Assembly: GCA_029204225.1 (NCBI GenBank)
Contig: CM055103.1
Location: forward strand, 48,367,958-48,431,957
Origin: Diphasiastrum complanatum
Lineage: Eukaryota > Streptophyta > Lycopodiopsida > Lycopodiales > Lycopodiaceae
DNA: 64,000 nt
Reading direction: 5' to 3'
Positions 22,900-34,445 of the stretch are shown one piece after another. A program made the translations under genes and the position numbers. Each line of letters begins with the position of its first letter. The stretch's first letter is position 1. The notes under the pieces were generated by a model. The model ran no database searches. It was not told the DNA's origin and worked only from the letters and a program-made list of their open reading frames with translations.

Positions 22900-24222
22900 G
22901 GAATTGTCGTCTTTCTGATGGCATCCCTGCTGGAACTGCTAGTTGTTGTATCGCAATGAAGTTGAGAGGTGCACAAGTTCCAGGTTTAAATGGACAATTC
23001 TTGTAACAGTGTCCATAACCGCATTCTCGACAGAAGGATGTATATTATGCCTTGTAGGGACATTCCACAATTCTATGTCCTTCGCCGCATCCGTAGCAGC
23101 CGTAATTTCTTCCGTCTTGACGCTGAGTTTGAGCTGCATAGGCCATAAAATATTCATTTATGGCAGGATCCATAGATGGTTCATCTGGTCCATACCATTG
23201 TTGCTGCTCAGGTTGAGGTGGTAATTGCATCTCTGATTCTGTTGCTGTCAGATTTACATGGCCCACTTGTTGATTGGCTGGCCTTGGTGGTGCAGGTAAG
23301 GCCATATGCTGTTGTTGATTCGGTGCGCCGTACCTCGGTGCCACGTTTGGTGCCCCTTGATGATATGGATAAGAAGTCTGATAAGGACTTCTCTTCTGCT
23401 GAACAATCCGGAGGTGAAACGGGCAAAATGCCGTACCGTGCGATGTTGCATTGCACAGATGGCAGAATCTATGTGTCAGTCTCAGATTTTGCTTTAGGAC
23501 TGGACACTCGTTTGCTATACGATTTTGCGTGCACACTGAACGCCATACATTCTCCCTCCATGGATATTGTAGCTGCTTTGGTTTTGGGTGATGTGGCGTT
23601 ACTGCTATAGCTCCCTGTAAGGTTTTCAGTTTCTGGTCAAACTACGCCGTAAGTTGCTCCATCTACTATTTGTGTAATTTTGTCATTTGCTCCTCGTCTC
23701 TGATGGCATCTTCCATAGCTTCTTGCAGAGTAGCGTACTGCTCCCGTCGTTTCAGTTCTCTTATGATGCTTCGTGGTAGTCCGGCTAGGAACCACATGAT
23801 CACCATGTGATCAGGAGTTAGGGCTGCACTGCAGTCGGATCGTAGATGTTTGACCCATTCAATATAGTCCCTGACCCTTTCTCGTTTTCCGTCTTGACTT
23901 TACTCAGCAGGAGAAATGGGTCTTCTAGGAACTTTTTTGGTTTAAAGCGCGTAATGAGAGTCGTCTTGACTGCTTCCCAAATGGATTTTTCTTCCTCTGA
24001 CAAGTTGAAAAACCAATACTGAGCCACTGCCAATAAGGACATCGGAAACAACATCAGCTTTTCTGCAGGTGTCCCTTCGTCGTAGATTCCGCAAGCTTGC
24101 TCGTAGATTTGGAAGAATCGGATAGAATCTGATGATCCGTCGTATTTTGGTATTTCCATCTGTGGTGCTCGTCGAACTGCTTGCAAGAGAGCGACAGGTA
24201 AGAGTTGGCCCATTGGATCCAT
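22900..24222 (-). pseudogene. G3 gag with three zinc knuckles
   Basis: A Retrotrans_gag-type capsid at 23818-24222 (PQMEIPKYDGSSDSIRFFQI, AQYWFFNLSEEEKSIWEAV, TLITRFKPKKF). A Pro/Gln-rich nucleocapsid follows (23045-23536). Three knuckles are visible: CHLCNATSHGTAFC (C-x2-C-x4-H-x4-C), CYGCGEGHRIVEC and CRECGYGHCYKNC (both C-x2-C-x3-H-x4-C, one residue short of the retroviral type). A TAA separates knuckles two and three, and a frame change falls near 23600-23810. Role: virion core and RNA binding. Confidence 0.78.
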
Positions 24223-24249
24223 TGGTGCTGGTTTTAGTTCTGCTCTTTC

Positions 24250-25604
24250 ACAACTGCTAATCTGGGAAGGTGTGGTGCTTGATTTGCTATTCTTCGTGCT
24301 ATTGATCGTCCTGATTTCAGATTCATCCGATGGTGGGTTCCAAAATGGTTGGATCTTGCTTGTATAGTGGGATGCAATCAGGATCTTAAGGATCTGATCG
24401 ATCTGATCGGTCGAAAGTGAAATTTAGGCCTTTTACGGTGTTTTTTTCCTTGATAACTTATTACTCCTTGCACTGATTGAGCTGAGATTTTGATAGTAGC
24501 TGGATTTGGTGCAAATCTTTCCATTGATCTAGTCTGTGAGGGTTCTCTTGTGCAAGGGTTGGTTGTGCGAGGGTTCTTGAGCTGTTTTTGTAGATAAAAA
24601 ACTTGATATCTCTCAGATTTTTGGGAAGTAACTCTCTTAAGGATCATAGTAGCTGGATTTGGGTCAGATCTCACTATGGAATTCTCTACGAGAGTTAACT
24701 CTCGCACTAAGTGAAAATTTCATTGTATGCAAGGGTTCAAAACCACTATTTTGGCTTGATCTTCACCAAATCTCAAAACTAACTCTTGCAGGCTTCATCA
24801 CTGATGGAAATTATCATTTTGAATTGATTGAGAGGGTCTGCGAGAGTTCTTATTGGAAGGATTTGTTGGATCTTCACTTTAAACCCAATTTTCAGCTCAC
24901 TGGAATCAAACTAACTCTCACAGACTTTTCTGTGTCCTTGTCTCACTGAGATGGAACTTCAGAATCTTCTGCGAGAGTTTTTGCCCACTAGAACTAAAAA
25001 TTTTGGTGTCTGCGAGAGTTCTCTAGTACTTTCCCGTCTTTTTTTTCATTGGGAACTCTCGCACAGGCACTTAGACATCAAACTAACTCTTGCAAGCTTT
25101 TCTGTGTCCTTGTCTCACTGAGATGGAACTTCAAAGGGGTCTGCGAGAGTTCTGGTGAAGATTTGAATTTTTTTGGATTTTTTCAAGGGTTTTTTTTGAA
25201 ATTTTTTATGATTTTTCTCTGATTTTTGCAATTTGCTTGGAACTAACTCTCGCAGACTTCTATGCAAGTCTGGGACAGTACCTTGGAGCTGCTACTAGTC
25301 ATGCAAGGGTTAATTCACACTGGTTTTGGAGATATAAAAATCTGATGAGATTTTAGGCTCTTTTTCCTCCAAAATACAGATTGGTGTGTTTTTTGGGTTT
25401 TTTGGCTGGTTGGTTTGGGTTTCAAGCCCTTAGAGGCTGTTTAGGGCCTCCTCTACCCTCTCACACCTACTCCGCTAGCTGTGAACAGTCCAAACACAAA
25501 AAAATACAGAAAACTAACTCTAAGCTCCCAAAAATCTCTCTAAAACTACTCTAAAAAGCAAAAAACATAGCTAAAATGCAACTACACTAGTTAGTGGAAA
25601 CCTA
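24250..25604 (-). other. G3 5' leader with dense GCGAGAGTT/AACTCTCGC array
   Basis: Untranslated leader between PBS and gag. From 24530 to 25330 about a dozen copies of GCGAGAGTT and close variants occur in both orientations, including a perfect 16-base palindrome CGAGAGTTAACTCTCG at 24689-24704. Two longer units (about 24905-24980 and 25077-25152) share an almost identical 45 bp core, period about 172 bp. No coding region. Confidence 0.75.
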
Positions 25605-25623
25605 TCCCTGGCAACGGCACCAC
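25605..25623 (-). promoter_or_regulatory. Gypsy primer-binding site (G3)
   Basis: The minus strand reads GTGGTGCCGTTGCCAGGG directly after the LTR end GACCCTACA. It resembles the tggcgccgttgccgggga-type PBS known from plant Athila/Tat-like gypsy elements. Confidence 0.75.
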
Positions 25624-25721
25624 TGTAGGGTCGAAGATCTTGCGTAGTATAGCCCTCCCACCTGTCAACAAGGGTTAGCTCACTGGATAGGTACCCAACT
25701 ATGCATAGATGCTACTTTTAG
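25624..25721 (-). repeat. Truncated 5' LTR of G3
   Basis: 98 bp starting TGTAGGGTCGAAG on the + strand, matching 17220-17318 with one short indel and several substitutions. Beyond 25721 the two diverge abruptly; the rest of this LTR is missing. Confidence 0.75.
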
Positions 25722-26110
25722 ATGTGGGTGGCGCTATGGGTTCGCCATATTATCAGGTGGTGGATTAGGTGGACTAGGAGGATTTGGATCTGAACTATGT
25801 TCAGATGGTGATAATAGTTCTGATGAAGAAGATTCTGGTTCTTAATTGGGTTCAGAACCAAGATCGAACTGTACAGATTTTGATGAATCTGTAGGACTTG
25901 GTGTTTTAATGGACCTTTCCTCGATAGAATCTACAAACGCTGTAGTATCGTTAAATGCTTCAGGAGTTAATTTTGTTTTAACAAGTGAATTTCGCAAATT
26001 ATGCAGATACAAATATCTAAATTTTCTATATGCTTCTAATCATGTTTACATTCTAAACGTTTCCTTTCAATAGTTGCTTGTGACTGTGCTCTTGGCATGT
26101 GTTACATGAA
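25722..26110 (-). pseudogene. G4 gag N-terminal fragment
   Basis: The minus strand has a coherent frame, KTKLTPEAFNDTTAFVDSIE, then an acidic/Ser stretch (EPESSSSELLSPSEHSSDP) and a Pro-Asn run (NPPSPPNPPPDNMANP). It is the low-complexity start of a gypsy gag lying downstream of its own PBS and LTR. It is cut at 25721 by the truncated G3 LTR. Stops and a frame change occur near 26040. Confidence 0.5.
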
Positions 26111-26162
26111 GAAGATTCGTTGACTTAATACACTCAAAAATATTACAAAAGATAAAATTCAT

Positions 26163-26186
26163 CTCTCCGGCAATGATGCCAAATTA
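26163..26186 (-). promoter_or_regulatory. Gypsy primer-binding site (G4)
   Basis: The minus strand reads ATTTGGCATCATTGCCGGAGA after the LTR end GGCTACCACA. It is the same PBS class as G3 with a few substitutions. Confidence 0.65.
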
Positions 26187-27075
26187 TGTGGTAGCCTAGT
26201 CATTATAGATTTACACAAAATCAGTGAATTAAGTAGTATAAAATGTTTGATCATTCCTCAAGAGAGAGAAGAATCTCATCTTTTATATGCTAAGTATTTG
26301 TATGAAGATGAATGAAGCATGATATTTAATATTCACAATGAATACTATAGTGACATAACTGGTTATCCAAAGATAATGAGTGAATTGGCGTCCAGTAATA
26401 CCAACAATGAAACGATTTGGTCAAGGTCTGTGATTTAAAAGAATACTTTATCTTCCAAGCTCTTAGGATAACAGTAAGCAATCAGATCAGACAACAACTA
26501 GCAAATATATTCATCAAACAAAATCAGATTGGGTAATGATTCCTCTTAATCGAACACAAAGGATTAGTTCTTATCACATGAAGCAAACAGGACAGAGCAT
26601 CAATCAAGTTTGTTATCTGAACACATAGCTCATTCAGAGTTGAAAGAAGTTCGCTTATGGTTATGCTTAACAGCTTCGACTAATTCCTTGCACACATCAG
26701 TTAGAATTGTCGCTCTTTGGTGATGCTTGCAAATCCAAGTTAGAGTAACTGAAATGTAGTAAAAGATGAAAGGTGTGTGGCACAGACAGTCAAGTATCAC
26801 AATCAATTACAGTTCATCTCAGAGTGTATTCGCTCAATTGATAGAAAGTAATGTTGTAAGAGATGGCAGAGGAAAAGAATGCTCAAGCTTATAGAAACTG
26901 GCTCTCTTCTCTCTATTGATACTCAAATCTGCGTCTGTACAATGGCACGGAGTGTCACCCTCATAGGAATGAACACCGGCCTAAGCTTTGCTCTCCAATC
27001 ATTGGGGTACCGATTGGGAACGACTACATAACTCTTCGGAGTGTCGCTCTATAATGTTGCGCACTCTTAATTACG
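26187..27075 (-). repeat. 5' LTR of G4 (right end approximate)
   Basis: The left end TGTGGTAGCC abuts the PBS. No second copy was found, so the right end, placed near the sequence change at about 27075, is a guess. It contains no coding signal. Confidence 0.5.
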
Positions 27076-29240
27076 ATGTATTTACAAGATGCAAATAGGC
27101 CTTTACATGAATTTATGCTCTATAGCATATTAGCCACTGCTCCACTCATCATTCCCACAACCATCATCACGACTAACATCATTCCTCCATTCTCACCATT
27201 ACCACCTTCATGTCCCCACCAACCCATGTTTTTTGGACTAATGCCACCTCACCACACCCCTAACAGATACCCAAGCATTTCTAACCCTGAAGAGCTTTCA
27301 AAGGCAGCCAAGTGTTCAATGATAAGCATGTCCGAGACCAGCTACCATATGCACTAGTTGGTAAGCCAACAGAAGGAGTTGGAAAATAAGGTCAAGCAAT
27401 AAGACTAGTAGAGCAGTAGAAGTAGATAAAAGAAAAAAAAAAAAAGAGATAGAAAAAAAGAAGTTTCAATAAGAGAGCTAAAAGCCACAATGGCCGGGCA
27501 AGCAACAGAACTCAACGAGGTCTAGCAACAACTCAAGCAACAGATGACCCAGATCGACCAAAACCGAGATGGAGCATCTAGCGCAATGACGGTTGATGCC
27601 CCTCAAGTGAAGCCCGAGGACATTGAGTTCCAAGCCCCATAAGCCTCATCGATAAGAATGGAGAAATACATAAGGCTGATTCAAGAAGAGAGGCAGAAAA
27701 AAAAAAACTTTGAGTATGCTGCGGCGAAATAGGCAAAAGTCATTCTCGAGTCCCAAAAACAACTAGAAAAAGTGATGAAAGCCCTACAACAGGTTTTGAC
27801 AAAGTGAGCCAGTTATGGAACACATCATACAAGGCCCAAGCATGAATTTCTGATCAGAAACCCAAGGACGATGACGGAGATGATGGAGCAAAAGATTACA
27901 ACGGGCAAGCTGAGCAGTTAGAAGCTCGAGATCGGATGACAAGAGGATCGAGGCTGTTTCAAGAACTTTTTGCATTCCTCCACCTAACTACAAACCTTAT
28001 TCTTATTTTGCCTTCAATTTCTCCCAAACCTTCGTACCTACTTACCCCGTTCCTCCACCCTCCTCCTCTCAATCCCCTCTAAGCCGACTTCTGAGACCTC
28101 ATCAAGGACCTCTTGAGACGTACAAGGCCCGACGAGACAAGTTCCTAAAACAGCTTAGTTCCCAGGTGCGATGTACAACCTTATTAATCTTGTTCCTACT
28201 AAACCTGTCACCCCCATGCCAGTTTCACCAAATCACACTCCACCTGACCTCCGTGAGATTAACATTGACATTGGTGGTTCTGATGTCTCCCAGACTAATA
28301 TGTCGAAAACATGAAGATTCTCGCCCCGACATGTTGACTTTAATGCAGATGAAGCTGAACCCTCAACAAGTGAAAGGTCCAGAAAGGGTGATACAAGTGC
28401 CAAGGATTTTGATGAGTACTTGGAAAAGCCGAACAACAACGCAAGGCAACCCCACCAGTCGAGCCAAGACCCTATATGGCGGATACACGAGAATCCGAAA
28501 AGTTCGAGAGGAAATACCCCCGAGATATGAGGGGCAGAAAAGACATCATTGATTAGAGCCAATACTCCACAAGCGCTGAGATCATTGCCTCATTGCAACC
28601 CCAGCTTGAGTGGCAAAATTAAATTTTAAAAAAGGATAGTAGAAGGTTGCATGAATATATACAGGCACTGGCTTGAAAGAGAGTTGATCTCTTCTATATG
28701 CCAATCAAAAGAAAAAACCTCTAGCCAACGGAGCGACCATGCGTTGAAGTTGTCAATTGGCCAGTGATCACATGGATTTCTGAAAGCACGTCAATGGATG
28801 GCCTGAGGCTGCAGCTACTAGATTTTGGCCACAAGTATAAATCCAACGATAACTTATGCGTGCAAGAAAGTGCCAAATATTGCGGATCCATGACCTTTCT
28901 CATGAATCAGGAGTGCTTTTGGGATCGAGGCTTAGATCCAATAAGGATCAACTCCAATGTAGCCCTCCAGTCAGAAGATCACCACCAGATGATGGCTCGA
29001 ATCTATTATAGAGCGGCCCTCATGTCCTCTCGTTACGTCACAATGGTGGAAGACTGGCAGGAGTTTGGATTCGTTGAAAAGGTGCGAGACTACCTAGGGC
29101 CATTACCTTTTGGAAGCAAATTACGCTTCCAAGTATTTGAAGCCCTAGGAAGGAATATGAATGCGAGAAAACAAACGGTAAGGCGACAAAACGAGCTGGA
29201 CTCACAGGAGGTTCTCAAGCGGGCAAGAATGTAATGGCCA
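27076..29240 (+). pseudogene. Decayed gag-like coding relic, + strand
   Basis: A Pro-rich stretch (27160-27270) is followed by a coiled-coil region spread over several frames (IRMEKYIRLIQEERQKKKNF, AKVILESQKQLEKVMKALQQ at 27650-27800). Next comes a Pro/Ser segment (VPTYPVPPPSSSQSPLSRL), then a phrase VTPMPVSPNHTPPDLREINI and an open 156-codon frame at 28764-29234 that I do not recognise (QMMARIYYRAALMSSRYVTM..). The mix of Pro-rich and coiled-coil parts resembles the gypsy gag-like genes elsewhere here, but in the opposite direction. Frames are broken many times. Confidence 0.35.
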
Positions 29241-29317
29241 TTGGGAAATCGTCTTGTCTTGAAGTAATTGATGTGTACTGTGGTGATTGAATCGATCGGT
29301 TTGTATTGTGTTGTCAA

Positions 29318-29800
29318 CTATATATCTACTAAAATAATCATTGAAAGTGACATACATCTTAGCTCCTCCATTGCTAGGTGTGTAGTAGATTGAATATCAA
29401 AATGTATTAGTTGAAAAGACATGCTAGATCTAGTGTAAAGTAGCCTATGTGACTTTGACGGAGCACAATGCTCACAAACTATACTGATACTTGCAAGAGA
29501 CTTTGGAAGACCAAGAACTATTTCCCTTTTAGCATTTACCACCAATGCTTTGAATTTGAGATGCCCCAACTTCTTATGCCACATCTCTTGCCTTGTCATT
29601 CGCCCCTTTGCCACAAAACCTTCTTGGTTAATAATAACACTAACATCAAGTTTGTACAATTTGTCTTGCCTGGCCTTTTCCCTTTTGCAATCAAAGTCCC
29701 TCTTTTACTTATCAAGCAAATATCACCAACAAACTCAACTTCAAAACCTTACCTTTCTTCACATCACAAGATTATATGGCTATAGTAGAACTCATAATAA
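29318..29800 (-). pseudogene. copia GAG-pre-integrase zinc region fragment
   Basis: The minus strand carries the HHCC pattern of a copia integrase N-terminus: EMWHKKLGHLKFKAL for the two His and IVCEHCAPSKSHR for the two Cys. The catalytic core begins (QLIHFDIQ) but breaks off at once. Upstream, to 29800, is a decayed protease-end reading. No LTR is identified. Confidence 0.75.
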
Positions 29801-29839
29801 GAGGTCAAGAGGGAGTGAAAGATCCACGTAGAAGTCTTA

Positions 29840-30783
29840 CCACTAGTTATGTCACATACGGATTTGCAATAAATTAGCGAATTAATCCATTGTCCTTTCT
29901 TCACCTCACAAGAGTATATGAACCGGATAGGAATGAGAATAATTTGACGTTAAAATAGTAATATAAGTAAAACTAGGAAAACATGGGAATAACAATTAAA
30001 GAAGATATGGGAATATTGGGGGAGAGAGATAGAGAGCTTGATTTTTGCTTATTTTGTCTTTTCTTAGTGGTGTTCAGGCTTTTGTTGGTTTTTGTTGTCT
30101 TTGGAGGTGGAATGATAGTCAAGGGCAAAAATTAGTTGATTATCGTCAATAATGGTAGCAACGATTATCGTGTCCCATTTCATCGGAGTACCTAGATGTG
30201 AGAATATGCCCTGACTAAATGGTGTGAAAATATGACCTACTGACTACAAAGGACTTTAGACGAAATAGAAAGATCATTCAAGAGGTTACTATTTACTTTT
30301 CCAATTTTAATCAATGGAAGAACAATGGGAAACTATTCTCATAATCTTATCAAGAAAATTCTTTTGTACTTGAGTCCATGACTCTAAACTTTAAAATATT
30401 GATTATGTCACAAATCATATTCATTCTGATTTCTATATCAATGACTCCCTTGTTTAAGTCATACATCATTCTTACCCTTTATCCATTCTAATCATACTAC
30501 ATAAAAATTCAATAATCTCTTTTAAGTACAAACAATCATTATTACGGTTGAATCAATCAAACACACCCAAATGCATTCAAGACAAGAAGAAGTGCTCCAC
30601 ACCAAACTACATCTTTTTGCACATTAGTAAAAGAGATAATTACAAGCTAAATACTAGGGACTTGAGTAGATACTAGCCCATCAATTTAGTGGTCTAGAGA
30701 GAGGAATACTGCAAAAGAAATAATTAAACATTGCATTTTTAACTATCTCCCTGAATGATTTAACGGATGCTGCCATATATTGA
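29840..30783. other. No gene recognised
   Basis: AT-rich, without open frames of note or repeats I can define. Probably decayed element or LTR sequence. Confidence 0.5.
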
Positions 30784-31800
30784 CTAACCAGACATAACAA
30801 ATGTCTGGTCATGCGATGGTAAGATAAATGAGATTTTTATGTAATTGACGAAACAAAGTGACATCAACCAGACCACTATCTTCAGTGTGTAATAACTTCT
30901 TACCAACCTCACTCTTTTCTGAGTTTCAAAAACACATTTACTTTGAAAAAGCCTGAAATTATGTGCATTTTGCCATGCTTCTACCCCTAGACAATAGTGA
31001 ATTAGATTTAGTTCTATTATCTCAAATTGTTTGCATAAATTGGTTTCTATATTTACAAGATCTTGATCATTTCTACTAATAATAATGTAATCAACATAAA
31101 GTATTACCCAAGCAATGCTATCCCTATTTGTAAACACATACAAATTGAGATCTGAAGTGGTTCTCACAATTTTGTTTGGAAAGAACTTAACTATCAAGGA
31201 ATCCATACCATGATCGTGGTGTCTGTTTAAGGCCATGTATCGCTCTTCTTTCAAAGCTTGCATATCAAACCACTCCCTATGCTCTGTCATGTATCTCGTA
31301 TCACCTAAATCAATGAACTGTCCTGCGTCATCATCCATCTATGAAGCCAATGCTAATAAAAAGATAATCATTTAATGATATTCTACTTCATCTTCGCCTA
31401 GGTTTCCTTGTTGCTTCACATTCACATGCTTGATTTTTAGCTTCTTCTTGTAGCAATCTCTAGCCCAATGATCTTTGTCTTTCTTCTTTTTTTGCTTCAT
31501 AGAAAACTCTATTTGACCTTCCTTTTTTTCAATCTTCTAAAAGGCTTTTTGTTTGCCTTTCACTAGCAATGCATGATCCTCAAGCGTAGCTTGTTGAGAT
31601 TTTACTACCTCACAATTTTGTTCCTCCTATAGCAATATTGTGAAAGTCCTTAAAGGTTGGTAGCCTCTCCCTTGATGCAATGCCACTGACAAATATTTGC
31701 AACTTTTTGGACACAAGTATCATTGCTCTATGCTCCACTTTTGTTATGATATTCCAAATTATCTCGTTGTCCATCAAAATGCTCTTCATTGTGAATTTCC
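30784..31800 (-). pseudogene. copia F: gag end, protease and RT fused by deletion
   Basis: Right to left: a gag-like region (31650-31800), a basic half-knuckle (KKKKDKDHWARDCYKKK, near 31440-31500), then protease (QFIDLGDTRYMTEHREWF). Protease runs without a stop into the RT C-terminal half (SDLNLYVFTNRDSIAWVILY and YCLGVEAWQ). Integrase and the first half of RT are missing. Two catalytic sites are altered: D-L-G for D-S-G in protease and YVDY for YVDD in RT. It is a dead, internally deleted copy. Confidence 0.72.
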
Positions 31801-31984
31801 ATATGCTATGTGAAAATAGATAAAAGTGGACTAGTTATTTGCATGCTAATTGTCATCATGGGGTTGGCCACCTTGTACATATTTTTATGATGATTCTCGA
31901 GTTCTCGTGAGATGATGAAACTTGTCACAAAATGTAAGGATTGGAAATTTTCTAGTAATGCATCCAAATCCACATCTCATTGGC

Positions 31985-32150
31985 TCATGAGGTCCAATCA
32001 TGTTAAGAGGTGTAGATAATGAGGCCAATCACATTAAGAGGTGTAAATCATGTGGCCCAATCATGTTAAGAGGTGCACATCATGAGGCCCAGTCATATTA
32101 TGAATTGCAAATCATGAGGCCCAATCATCTTGAGAGGTGCAAATCATGTG
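31985..32150 (+). repeat. Tandem array, about five units of 33-36 bp
   Basis: The units follow the pattern gaggcccaatcatgttaagaggtg plus aaatcat-type spacers, each with several substitutions. The core ccaat...aagaggtg is the motif clustered in the copia-1 LTR at 4534-4690. Confidence 0.8.
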
Positions 32151-32845
32151 TCAAAAATGAAAACTTGAGGACCTTATGAAGATCTACCATGACCTACATC
32201 CATGTGAGGTTGCACATCTATCAAAGTATGATGGATCAAATCAAGATTGAACAAGCTATCTATCACACTTCGAATCTAGGCAAGAGCTCAATCAAATCAA
32301 AAGTTACAATCATCTAAAGACAAGCAAGTTTCTTACATCCACATGAAAAAACTAAGTAAAATTAACTATGTGAACTCCATCCAAGCACCTTTGCTCTTGG
32401 GTAGATGGAGAAAGAGGGCTTGCTCTTGGGTAGAGAGAGAATAGACCAAAAGTGCTACACAATGAAAATCTCATTATCTCTCAAAATGTTGTAGGTACAA
32501 GAAGAGCACACTTCCATATAGTAGTGGTTCGAGCTCCAGCATGAGGAATGCTCAAATTTGATTAGACCTCATGGATTCCACCTCTCATAATGATTGGAGA
32601 AAGTCAACACAACATTCAACATTGCCAATGTAAAAAAATCAACATCTACTCAATGAAAGAGATGCAAACTCAAAATTGAACTTGATCAAACCTCAAATAT
32701 ATGATAAAATGAAGTAACCTACTTTATTTCCCACGTGTGGATCCAAAAATAGCAAAATATGAGCATTCTACACAAAATTGCAAGAGATCATCAAGATAGT
32801 GCACCAATGGATAGATGAACCCAAGAGAACTCATGTATAAGCATG

Positions 32846-32983
<138 letters not shown>

Positions 32984-33280
32984 CTCTTTCTCCATGAGTT
33001 TACATCCTTTTATAGCAGATCCATGCCTCATTAATGAATCTTGGTTTTCCTCCATATCAAAACCCTACTATTAATGTGGACTAGATTCAATGAACCAAGT
33101 GTTCAAATTTGAACCTTCCAAACTCGACCTCCTAACTTTCCCACACATTCCAAAAGTGGTAATTCAAATGAAATTAGACTAAAATAACTTTCATAAAGTT
33201 TATCTCTAAGTCTAAAATGCATATTGGCCCAATATTGACAATTAACCAAAATATGACTAAACTAGTTGAAATTTCTCACA

Positions 33281-34445
33281 CTCCCTCTTCAACTAGTTTT
33301 GGCATAGTTTTAACCATACTACTTTGATCCAACTTAAGAATGATCTCCATCCTAAGTATAGACCTCCTTTCTAAGGTTCTAAGGCAATTTCCATAATAAA
33401 TATAGAGAATAGTGTCCAAATTGGATGCTTCACTATTTCTTACATCAATTTTACATGTCAAGATATGACTAGAACATGAAGAACTAAATAAAATGTAAAT
33501 GAATGATTCCTCTCTGTTTCAAGCTTTGAACTCTCTGGAAAATAATAGCAACCAAACAATAAATGTGAGTAATGACCATTTGCTTGCTTGTCTCCTCCAA
33601 CTTTGTCCTTTCTTGATATGTCTCCACCATAAAACTCCATGAATGAGCCTCCATTGCCATCTTGCCACAAGATATCGTCAACACTTGATGACTTGGCCAT
33701 GAATGAGTGACATAATGAACCTCCAAAAGCTTAATTTCCATCAGCAAAACCATGTCGTAAAATGGTGGTCGTGAGCGCAACGGAAGCTCAGTTGCTCAGA
33801 GTGTCGGCGTGTAGGAACGGAAACACAACAGTTAACAGCAGAAATATTCAAGTAGAAGAATTCATACAATTTACGCAAATGATGTCATGTGCCAATCTTA
33901 GCATTCAAACATGTAATCCATCCATAAACATCAAATTACAATGGAAATACAAGAAATCAAGAAAACTAGTCAAAAATCAAGAAGATAGCTAAAAGTAGCA
34001 AAACTTCATCAAAATAGGCAAAGTAAGATTCCATTATTTATGATGATTGATCATTCACAAGATAGGGGGCTGATTCTAGAGCATGATCATAGCTCTCATG
34101 TGATTTTAGGCACATGAACCATTTTCTCCATCAAGAAAACTCTCAAAGAGAAGCTCCAAGATCTCATAAAACTCAAAATTTCAAAATGAACAATAGGCCC
34201 CAAATTTAGTGCGACCTCAACTATTTATAGTGGTCATTTGTTCCTCTACTATAAGTTTGGGGCCTTATTTGTCTTATTTGGGCCTTACAACCATTATTAC
34301 AAGTCCGCTATTCACAAATATAGCGAGGTTGTTTGAGCCACCTTATTAACTGTCCTAATGACTAACTCTAGTCTACTTTAGCTCCATGGCCATATTTGGC
34401 AATTCATTAGTAAGCTCATGGGCTAATAACATGCAGCACATGACA
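33281..34445. other. No gene recognised; probable LTR remnant at right
   Basis: Short minus-strand frames at 33276-33780 match nothing I know. At about 34430-34446 the + strand reads gcacatgacactcccctcttc, which on the minus strand looks like a purine tract followed by TGTCATG. A minus-strand LTR may therefore end there, but the coding part of element H begins at once to the right. Confidence 0.3.

Noticed and set aside
27430-27475. A-rich stretch as a retroposed-gene tail
   Set aside because: The A run is interrupted by G and lies inside a coding-like Lys-rich segment; no intronless host gene precedes it.
31985-32150. Array of short similar units considered as a CRISPR
   Set aside because: Units are diverged, contiguous and spacer-less, within plant LTR-like sequence.
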